From contig JAEYYB010000171.1 in NCBI GenBank assembly GCA_023430975.1, positions 20,781-84,780 of the forward strand: a stretch of 64,000 nt of DNA. Reading direction: 5' to 3'. A program made the position numbers and the translations under genes. Source of the stretch: Bacillota bacterium (GTDB lineage: Bacteria; Bacillota; Clostridia; Acetivibrionales; DSM-2933). The notes beneath the pieces are model-generated. The model worked only from the letters and a program-made list of their open reading frames with translations. It did no database searches and had not been told where the DNA came from. Within the stretch, counting starts at the first letter, position 1. Every line of letters begins with the position of its first letter. Below, piece by piece: positions 51,701 through 63,700 of this stretch.

Positions 51701-54700
51701 ACTTTGTAAACGGTCTTTATGTTGAAACACAGACCAATGCTGAGGAAATAACCATTGTGCCGCAGCCCAAAATAAAGCTCAATTATTATTTACCACACAA
51801 GGTTGTAGCGAACCAGCCGTTCAAGCTTGGAGTGACTGCTGAGAATATAGGTGATGGAATTGCAAAGAATCTTGTTATAGATTCGGGTCAGTTAAACATC
51901 AAATCAAATCAGGCAGGGCTTTTGACCAAGTTTGAGATACTCGGTACTTCCTTTGGAAGCAGTACAGAAAGCAGCTTTAGGCTCAACTTAGGAGATATAG
52001 ATCCACACAGTCAGGTTACAGGCTACTGGATAATTAAATGGTCAATGTATGAGGAAAAGGAAGATGCTGAACCTTTAGAGGGAGAGTTCCGTGACTTTAA
52101 GGCATCACTGCATCACCAAGACTATAAAGGCGTGCAGCTTAATCCATTGATAGTTGGAGTTACCACGGAAATAATCGGAAAGGATAACTTAAAGCTTACT
52201 AATGATGATGATGTATCCTATACTCTTATAGATAAAGATTATACAGGAATACCTAATTATCTCATTAATTTGAAGACGGGTATGAAGCTGCCCATTTATG
52301 TGCCTCAGACATTAAACGTGACAAAACAGCCTGACCCAAATGATTGTACATTGAAGTTTAAGGTCCCTGTTATTGAAGGTGACCCGGATGACCAGGGCAT
52401 GCCGCGTTATCAGGTGCTGATGCTCAAGGCTCCTGAAAACTATAGCACAATCCGTTCGGTGGAAAGAGAGTCCTTTGTTAAAGGAGAGGATAAGAGGCTT
52501 CTAAGCCTTGCAAACTCATGGATGGATTATGGAAATATATATATTGTTGATGAAATACCTGTTTCAAAGGAAAAACCGGCTGATTCTGCTAATGTGCAGG
52601 CTCGCTATTATTACCCTTCAAGCTATACAATTGATTTTAGTTCGGGAGCTGTTATAAGTTCTGTGGAAAGTGCACAGATTTATTATACAGAAAGCGAAGA
52701 AATGAAACCCCAATATGCTTATTATGACATAGGTCATTACATAGATGAGGGTATGACAACCTCTGTAAGAGCTGAGGTGACTAATAAGGGTAAGGCAGTT
52801 GAAAGCGGCATTGTTGAGTTCTTTGCCAAGCGAGCAAACGAAAAAACCGAAACAAAAATAGGTCAGGCTACGTTTAGCGGATTGCATCCATATAATTCAA
52901 AATATGTGTATACAACATGGACTCCGGAAAAAGGAGGAAAGTATACATTAATTGCAAGAATAAAAGATAGCAATACAAAGGACGGTTATGGAGAAACTTC
53001 TGCAACAATCAACTACAGACCTATAGCAGAAACCTGTGCCGATTTTTCTGCAGATGTTCTTACAATGGCATATTTTGACGGCTCACGCTCATATGACAAG
53101 GATGGTTATATTCAGGCATTCATATGGGATTTTGGTGATGGTGAGTCGGGAGTAGGTGTGCGTCCTGGCCACAAGTACCTCCATTCCGGTACTTATAAGG
53201 TTAAGCTGACTGTCATTGATAATAACAATGCAGAGAGCTCACAGGAGATGCAGGTTACAATAAATGAGACGAGGGCTGATCTTAGAATAAGGCAGTTGAC
53301 AATAGATCAGGAGGCACCTAAGGAAGGTGAGAAGGTGAAGATAACCGGCACTATTGAAAATGCCGGATACTCTGACACAAAAAAACCGTTTATTGTTGGT
53401 TTCTATGTAGATAACAAATATGTAAATTATAAGAGGATTACAGATAATATAGCACCTGGAGAAATGAAGGAAGTAACATTTGAATGGACTAATACAAAAG
53501 GCAATCACATAGTTACCCTCATTGCAAATGATATAGGACATCCTGTTGATGAAGCCGATTTTGACAATAACCAGAAGAGCAGACCTATAAATGTAAGTCA
53601 GGCGTTCTTCCCCAACATTAAAGTTGATGAATTTACTTCCAATGTATCATTTGATGATACACTGGATTGGAACCAAAAAATTGAATTTACTGCCAATATA
53701 TCCAATGAAGGCAATACGAGTACGGGAAGCTTCAATGTGGCATTCTATGTTGATGATTATCTTGTAGGAACTAAAGCAATACAGGATCTGGATTATAAAA
53801 ATGGAGCCAATAAATCTAAAGTCACTTTCTCGTGGAATTTAAAGGATGAGGGAACACATACCTGCAAAGTTGTTGCAGATGGACCTTTGGCACATGTTAT
53901 TGAGACGGATAAAAGCGATAATATTAAGGAAATTAAAGTATCAAGCGTTAAGCTTAGATACCCTGATCTTAAGGTTGAAAGTCTTAGTATTTCACCTGAC
54001 AATGGAAAGCTTGATGCAGGGCAAAGTGTCATAATTAATGCATTATTGACAAATGATGGATACAGCACCTCAAGCAAACAATGCAAGATTGCTTTCTTTG
54101 CAGACGGAAGGTATCTAGGGGCAAAGGATGTTGGAATTATACCTAAGGGCGGAAGTACTTTTGTATCGTATACCTGGGACAGGCCGATAAACGGAACAAA
54201 GTCAATTGAAGCTTATGTGGACTATAATAATGATATTCATGAAGTATCGGACGAAAACAATAAGCTTAAGTATACTGTTACAACCCCGATGAATATCAAT
54301 TTGCCTGATTTGGTTATTGAGAGCATTAATACTGAGCCTTCGACGGGCACAGCAATGTTTGCTGATGAGGTAACAACAAAAATAAGTCTAAGGAATACAG
54401 GAACAGCATATATAAAGACTCCTTTTTCAACTGCTCTTTATGTGAATAAAAAGCTGGTTGGTAAATTTGAAACTAAAGAAAGCCTTGCACCTGGACAGAG
54501 CACAAGCGGTACTGTTACATGGACTGCAGATATTTTGCCTACAGCACCTGAGTACGAGCTAACAGCTTATGGGGATGTATATACAAAGCTTATTCTTTCA
54601 AACCGCAGCAACGCAACAAAGACTGCTTATTATAAAGTAAAAAGTGAAGTGATTGTAGAACCTGATGCTTTAAACAGTGCTTATACTTTGAAAGAAATGC

Positions 54701-57700
54701 CTGAATTTAAGTTAAAGGTTAATTCAACTGATGAACCAGGAGTTCCGCTTACGCCAAATAAAGGTGTAAAAGCCCGCATATATATCTACAAAGGGCTGCC
54801 TGATGCTGATGGCAAGTCGGTAGGAGAAGCAGTTTATAACCAGGATATGGTATACAATGAATTAGAAGGAAAATATACATCTGTAGTTGATATTGAAAAT
54901 ATAGGTATTGTAGAGCCGGGGCAATATACCGTTGAATATGAAGTAAAAGCCGATTCTCATGAAAAGAAGGTTTGCAGGGTATTAAAGCTCGTTAATGACT
55001 ACATCATTACTGTTGATACTGTAAAACAAACATTTGCAGCAAATGAACCCGTTGAGATATCGGGAATGGTAACAGGTTCGGATGGAAAAACACCGCTAGC
55101 GAGTGTGAATGTAAAGGTTATAGTTGTTGGAGAAGAGGAATGGAAATTCGATACCATAACAGATGAGAATGGAAAATTCAGCTATAATTTTGAAGTGAGG
55201 AAGGGATATGGAGGCTCATACTCATTAAAGGCTTCGGCAAGATATGATGAAGCTCAAAAGATGAGCAATTCCCAGGTGTTTTATATTGAAGGTCCTGTGT
55301 TGACTTTAACTAATACAATAGGAGTAACTGCGGGATATTCTAACACTGTTTCTGTTACATTAATAAATATAGGAACCCTGCCGATTACCGGTATAACAGT
55401 AAATAAGGTGTTCGGTGAAGGCAGCGATGGTTTGACGGCAGAATTCCAGGGTGAACTACCTGAAAGCCTGGATACTGGCAAATTATTAGAATTAAAACTA
55501 AAAATATCAGCAGGAGCACAAACTGTATCGGGTGTAAAAACCCTTGAATTAAATGTAAAATGTAAGGAAGGTTATACTTATAAGGCACAGCTTACAGTTA
55601 CTATTGAGGAACCCAAGCCAAAGAGCAGAATCGATATTGGTGGAGGAATTGAAATTAATGAAAATGCATTAACATCGGCTGATTATATTGTTGGTGCCTT
55701 TAAGAAACAAAAGATAGCGTCTTCATTAAGACAGGGAAGTACAGATACACAGGTAATACATATAATGAACAGCGGAAATGCTCCCATAAGGGACATAAGA
55801 GTTACACCTCCGGCTACACTGCCATGGGTAACAATAACTACATCAGGCACCCAGCTGGTTGAACCTGTAAGTAAAGGTCTCAGTATAAGAGATTCCAACT
55901 CACATGCCAATATTTTAGTTCATATTTCACCGACGGATGCGGTACAGCCGGGAATTTATGAGGATTACATTTCCATAACCTCAAATGCAGGGGAGTCAAA
56001 GGTACCAGTAATGATAAATGTGGGTGCTTCCAGCGTAGGGACATTTGTTATACAGGTTCTCGATGAGGATTCTGCACCGATTAATGACGCTGTTTTAGAA
56101 TTGTCAGGACCTATATCAGCGGAAGGCAAAAGGGATTCTAATGTATATAGAGGAACTTTCCAGGGTGATGCTATGTACAAATTTGAAAATATTCCGGCGG
56201 GAAATTATATAGCTAAAGTAATGGCACCATACTGCAAGGAGCTTGAATGTAATTTCGATGTCCAGGCTTTGATAGAACTCGAACCTCAGAAGGTTTATCT
56301 TGAGAAGATGCCGTTTACTCTGGAATTGTCTACGGAATCAATCGTTGATACAATGAATTTGGACTTTGAGAATGGCAATACTGAACCGGTATATAATCAG
56401 GTAATGAAACCTGAAGGTGCAAAGCCTGAATTGATTTCAAGTTTCCCGGGTTACGAAATGTATGATTCAGATATGTCATTAAATATGTCTGAACTGATAT
56501 CAATTAAAAATTCATCTGACAGTGGTATCATATACGACGTTCAGGCGAAACTCAAAACAGGTAACACATATCTGCCAAAGGATGCCATTTCATTGATTAA
56601 AGGAGGGTCAGACAGTGCTACGCTTGATTTGGGCAATTTTTCAGCAAAAGATATAAAGGACTTCTTTATATATGTTAATGATGACAAAATGTGTGACATT
56701 GTAAAAATCCAAGAGACCGATACGCCAGGAAAATATACTGTTATACCGCCTGAAGGCATGACACAGAAAAGGATTAACGGTTGGATCAGTGATTATAGTT
56801 TGTGGAAAGATGATGGAAGGGCTGTAACAAGTGCAGTTTATAATGCTGTTGACGGAACATATACAATAACCCTTAATCCGTGTAATGACGGTACTTATGT
56901 TACACCAACACCAAAAATAAACAAATTCTATGAAAGGGTTAATTTTGACTTTGAACTGGAGCTTACAGGTAAAGTATTAAATATGTTTAACATGGAGGAA
57001 GCTGTTAAGTTAAGCATTCCTGTCAGACTGCATTTTGTTCCCTATCTTGCTTTCGGAGATGAAACCGATCCAAGGGATGAGGAAAGTATTAGAGTAAAAG
57101 CAGCATTTAATCCATTAAGATTTAAAGATATGGAGTCTCTTAAGGTTAATGAATACAGTGAGAATTTCTTGAGAAAAATGGGCAAAAGCTCGGTTGAAAC
57201 ACCTGAAGCCTTGGGTACTGCACTTGGAAGCTTTGATTTTTCACAGGATACTGTTTTAGCGGATGAATCATTTAATGCTGATTTCTCGCTCTTTAATCCA
57301 TCCGACTTCCAATACATAAATGGTGCAGATATTGAACTACTCATAACAGACATGGAACTCGATAGCGAAGGCCAGCTACCGGTTGGTGCAAAGGTTTTAA
57401 ATGACAAGTTCAATATCAGTTTGATCCAAAAAATTAAGGATAATGAAGGGAAAAGTACTTCCAAGATATGTAATGAAGACTCTGTAAACATTGACACAAT
57501 CGCTCCTGGAAGCAAGTTAAATGTTATCTTCAATATTTTAAGAAAATCAGTTACCAATAATGAGGATGAAGAAAATGTTTATAACAAAAAAGCATATCTT
57601 TATGTAAAGTACAACTTTACAAAGGATGATGAAACATTTAGCGGTTATACAAAATCAAAAGCTGTGGAGATTGAACCTCCTGCAAAGATATACTTAAGTT

Positions 57701-60700
57701 ATGAATTCAAAAAGACTCAGGATAATTTATATGAAGTAACGGTGAAGGCTACCAATGCAGGATTGGGCAGGGCAAGAGGATTAAAGCTTCTGCCTCCTGT
57801 GATAAGCAGTTCTGAACATGTAGTACTTCTCGAAGGAAAGGTTGAAGGAGGACAATGGGAGAAGAATATTTCATGTCTTAATTTTGGAGATATAGGGCCA
57901 AACCAGACAGCTACAGGTTATTACCATCTTGTGGTTTCCGGGGATATTGACCTTGCTCAAAGTATTAGCTTTAAGGTGCTGGACGAGAATTCATCAGGTA
58001 AGGTACTGTTGACACCGCTTACATATAATCAGGTAGAAACCTTTGACTTTAGTCATTTGAGGAATGAGCTTACCAGGTTGAAAAATAACATTAGCGGACA
58101 GGGCGGGCTTCTTGACAAGAGTACGGAGGATTTGTCAAGGGCTATGTATGAATCATTAGAATATGTTAATTCTTTGGATGAGGCCAGAAGGGGTACTGCA
58201 GTGCTGGATATTTTAAATTCCGGATTTGGGATGATTTACAGCAGTATTAACTTCTTCTTAAGTGCCAAAGATATTGCAAAGATGTATGTTAATGGAAAGT
58301 ATGGATCAGGCAGCGGAAGTGCCCAAAGTGCCAAGACAGCGGTATCCATAGGAAACAGTAAAGTAATTTCAAAGGTAAATAAAGCATTGGATACTGTGAA
58401 CAAGATTTCTGATGCTGTAAATAAAGCTATTGCTTTGAAAAGTGCATATGACGGTATTATAAAGCTATTTACAGAAGCAAAAAGCAAGCTTGATTTATCA
58501 CTGGTACAGAAAATCAATAAAGTTGTAAATAAATATACTAAAGTATATGTCACCAGCGACGATAAAGCAGGATTTGTGCTCCAGGAGTTGGAGGATTATG
58601 TTGAATCCAAAAAACAGGAAAGCGGGATTGTTAAAGATGGTAACGTGATCTACCTCTCAAAAGATTTTGTTGAGAAATGGAAGCAAGACAAGAATTATAC
58701 CAATATTACTGAGAATGGTAAGATATATAAGGTTGATGGCAAAATTTACCTGACAGAAGAAAACTGCAAAGTATTGGAGAGTATGGACCCGACATCAGAT
58801 AATAAGAGTGTTGTGCAGATTGATGTGGCAAGAAAGAGACTCAACGAGACAGAAGAAACTCTGAAAAAGAGTAATGAGTATACCCAGGAACTAATTGAAA
58901 GATGTTCCAAATATTATTCTGACGGAAATAATGCATTGGATTTGGAGATGGAAATAGTTGAAGATGTGGCAAAAGCAGAAGCAGATCCGCAAATTTATCA
59001 AGATGGAAATGTAGTATATATTACAGAGGAATATATAGATAAATGGAAGCTGGAAAATGGTAAAACTCCGGCAGAGACAGAAGTAAAGAAGCCCTATAAG
59101 GATGGAAATGTGCTGTACATTTTTGGCGACTATTTGGATTTAGATGCGGATAATACATCTGAAGCACAAGCTGCCCTTGAGAAAACAAAAGCAAAATTAA
59201 AACCTGCCCTTGATGAGATTCAAAGGGCTATGGATGTACAGGATGAAGCTTTTTACAATGAGGTATCAGGAAAAATAGATAAAACCCTGGGTATTATAAA
59301 CAGTACTTTATCCTTGTGTCAGAACATTGTTGACTTAAATAAGGCTGTTGATGAAATTGAGCTTATAAGACGTAATCTGGATCAATTTATAAATGAAGCA
59401 AATCAGGCACTTGGAGCAGAAAATCCTGCAGTAAATACTGAGCTTGAAACAGAGCCTGATGAAGAGGAAGAAGAAAGAGAAGAACAAAAATATGGTGAGT
59501 ATTCAGTGCTTTTTGAAGGAGATGCACATGTTGAATCTGAGATGGCTCTTCTTGAGCGTCTCACTGCAACAAACAGCCTTGATAAATTAGACAGTGACTT
59601 ATTGAAAGTAGCTCACCATGGAAGCCAATCTTCAACGGATAGCACATTTTTACAGCAAGTTACACCGGATGAATCAGTAATATCGGTTGGTGAAAACAAT
59701 GAGTATGATCATCCTGCAGATACAACAATTTCAAAGCTTGAAAACATTGGATCACAGGTTTATAGAACGGATGAAAACGGTACAGTTGAAACTGAGATTT
59801 ATGATGAATTAACCAATCAACTGGTTGCAAAGGTAACTGTGTTTGATGTAGACCAGGGTGATTGTATTTTGGTAGAAGCCGGAGGAAATAGAATGCTTAT
59901 TGACGGTGGTTCGGGGAAAGGAATATATCCGTTGAAAGCAGCGGATTTCAGCAGAATTGATGCAATTGATTCATTGAAATATCTAGTAATAACGCATCCT
60001 GACTCAGATCATTATAACTATTTAAACAAAAGATTGTTCCTGCAAAATCCAGGAAGGCCTATTAGTGTTACAGGAAAGGTATTTATACCTGAAGTTGACA
60101 ATACGGTAACGACTCCAGCCTATAATACATTTGAACAGAATATTAAATCGCGATATAGCGGTCAATGTGAAGTGGCAGGAAGTAATATGGTAGGTGAAAC
60201 CGTATACCTTGATGATTCCAATCAGGTTGCCTTTGAATTTTTAGGTCCTGTAAAAAACTTTTATAACGATCCTGATTTGAGATATAAATCCGAAAAGTCC
60301 AACAACTCATCAATTATTCTGAAGATGACTTACAAGCCTCAAAATCAGTTAATGATGAGCCCTGATGAATCGGGCACAGGTTCTGGTTATGCTGCTCCTA
60401 ACAATGGTATTAGAATTGTAACTCATTACTGGGTCAAAGAAGGAGACACAATGGTTAGGAAGCAGGATGTGAGAAAGCTCATTGGCTCCGGTACCATCAA
60501 TATTAAGGACATTGCACAGTACATTAATAAAAGTCAGGAAAACAGTGTTTTTGTTAAAAATATGGGTAATTACAAAAATTGGATAAGTAATGCATTAGGC
60601 AGCATGAAGGATTTAAATATTAATAATATGGATTCTGTCAGGGAAAAGCTTAAAACATTGCTTGAACAGATAGCTGCTGCAAAAAAACAATCCGGTGGGA

Positions 60701-63700
60701 ATTCTACATTTGATGTACAGAAGGAACTTGATGAAATCATTAAAGGCATGCCGGATGGCAATGATGCAAGGAACATATATATAATTCAATGCATTCTTGG
60801 ATTGGAAGAGTACAAGATATTAACCACTACTAATATGTATAATGCTTATGTCAAATATCTGGAGGAAGATCACAATATTGATGAAGGTTTTGATGATTTA
60901 CAGGATTACAGTGATATTAGCCCGGATATCAAGTTGAGCAAAGAGTATATAACAAAAAGTGTCGGTTCTATAAAGGATGTCTCCGATGCATTGATGAATG
61001 AAGCGATAGAGATTGTTGAAAATTATATTTATAACAGTGAGGATGCTCCTTCATATTATCCTACAAAGGTACTACTCAAGTATTTCAATGATTTGAATGA
61101 ACAGATTGAATCAATTGTAGGAAAACAGGGAGATCGGAAAGAGGGATTTGGACAATATAAAAATATTAATGTATTTAACAGCTTGGGAGATGAGGTACAT
61201 CCTGAAAATAAAGATCTTACCGTAATGAAGGAACAATATATAAAGCTTTTGAAGGATAGTATTGATGGTTATGAGACTATAGTTGACAGGTGGAATTTGA
61301 ATATTACAAAAGCAGGATTATATTCCGTTAATGCCATATTGCAGCCATATAATTATGTTATGGGTTTGAACCCAATCGGTTCTCTTTTGACATTGCCTAC
61401 AACATACTACTATAGCAAGGCTATAGGTGCAGTAAATAGTGCCGAAATGAGTATTTACAAAGAAGAAAATAGTAAAAATGGAATAATATCAGAAGATTTG
61501 GCAAATATGGTTATAAATACAGGTCTGACATTTAACAGGGAGATTGGAATTTCCGAATCAGCAAACAACCTCATCAGGAATATTGATAAGTGGAGGAAGA
61601 TTGACCCTCCAATACCAGTAGAGCCTGTAAGTATTTCAGTACAGGATATAACAATTAATGATGGTGAGAAGAGAGGCATTGGTGAAGCCGTAGTTGTCCT
61701 GAAAAATGTTCATACAGGAGATGTGTCTGCTCTGGTGAATATGGATATATATGGAGGCAAACTGAAATATGGAAGCTATTCATCAGATCCGGTATCTATT
61801 AAGCCTGGAGAAACCGTTGTAATAAAAATACCTTTTGAAGCACAGCGTTCCAGTCTTATTGATATAGTTGGATACAGAAGTTTTGTTACTGTCAGCTTGT
61901 CAGAACCTGGAACAATGTCTCTCGGTGATCCCAAAGGTCCTTATATATCACATTTCTATGCAGGCACTGAAGAGCAGCTTAATGCTCTAAGAAGTAATAT
62001 AAAGGTTGTTCAGCCTCTTGGCGGAATGCTTGATGGCGGTGAAGATGCAGAAGAATTTTATACTGCAGCAAACAATGCACAAGAAATAAAAATTGTGATG
62101 GCCTCAAAGGATTCGTCCAAAATGCAGCTGCATCTGTATGACAAATCAGGAAATCATATGGGATATGTTTCAGGCGATGGATATAAGAACAGCATCCCGG
62201 AATCAGAGGTTATTTCAATGAGAAATAACAATGATACCATAGTAATCCGCAATCCACACAATGGACCGTATAGGGTTGTAGTAAGACAACCTGAAGGGGA
62301 AAATGAAGAGGAGTATTCCTTGGAAGTAACTGAACTTGCAAATATAGGAGCCATACCTGATGTGGACTTGCCGAAGGTAATTATAAGTAATACTCAAAAG
62401 GCTGAATTTACTGTTAATATACTTGAAAGTTCATATCAAAACAAAATTGATAAAGTCGAGATTCAGACAGGTGAATTCAAAGACATTAATGGAAAAAATG
62501 TGCCAATCATAAAAAACAGTTTTAAGGCCATGAACGGAACTGATCTCTCTAGCGGTATACAATCAGGTATCCCAGCTGGAATGGCTGCTGTCGTTAAATG
62601 CGGGGTAGAGTTTGGTGAAAACATGCCGGATGGAATATATAACGGTAAGATAAAGGTTTCAGTCAAAGGTATTAATCTGAATCCAGACTTTGGAAGGTAT
62701 TTGTCGGTTACTGATAGTGTTTATGGCTGGAAGTATACTGGGAGAGAAGGGTCCCCATATTCGGAAGAATATTCCGAATACTCTATTGATATACCTGTAA
62801 CCATTATAATTGAGACCTCAGTGCCAAATGGACCGCAGGTATCAAGTGTTGAAAAAAGAGTATATGATGGAAGGTATTATGCTTATATAGAGGGAACAAG
62901 TCAAGAAGATTGCTTTGCAGAAGTATATGTCGATGGAGAGTTGTCTGATAAAGTGCTTGTTGGCAGTGATAAGAAATTTAGTTTCAAGTTTGAACTTGCG
63001 AGCGAAAACCATAACATAGAGATAATATCAAGAAATGCTATAGGTACGAGGAGCACTTCAAGTTATACTACAGTTATTTCGGGTTTAGACAATGAAGGTC
63101 CTGTTATAACACCTGTTACTCCAAAGAATGGAGAACATATTAACAAACAACCGCATGAGATTGTGTTTACGGTATCAGACAATCAATCCAACATAAGTTC
63201 TGATTTCATTAAAGTATTTATTGACAAAGTATGCATAGCACCTGACAAACTGGTGAATATTGGAACAGATAAATGGAAAGTGTTAATAAGCCCGGTAAGT
63301 GATGGCACACACAGTGTTACAGCAAGTGTTTATGACGAAAATGGAAATATCAGTACTGCTAATTGGTCGTTTATTGTAGATACTGTTCAGCCTGTACTTA
63401 TGGTGCCTGCAAATAAAACTGTTGAAGCAACAGCAATAAAGACCCCTGTTGCCATAGGTCAGGCAACAGCCACTGATTTGTTTGACGTAACCATAACAAA
63501 TAATGCTCCTGACAGCTATTCCATAGGTACAACTGATGTTACCTGGACGGCAAAGGATGTAAACGGAAATGTCAGTACAGCAGTACAAAAGATAGTTGTT
63601 GTGGATACAACAAAACCGGTCCTTACAGTACCGGCAGATGTTGAAACAAAAGCTACCGGTGAGAAAACTCTAGTTGATATAGGAAGGGCAAATGCAACAG

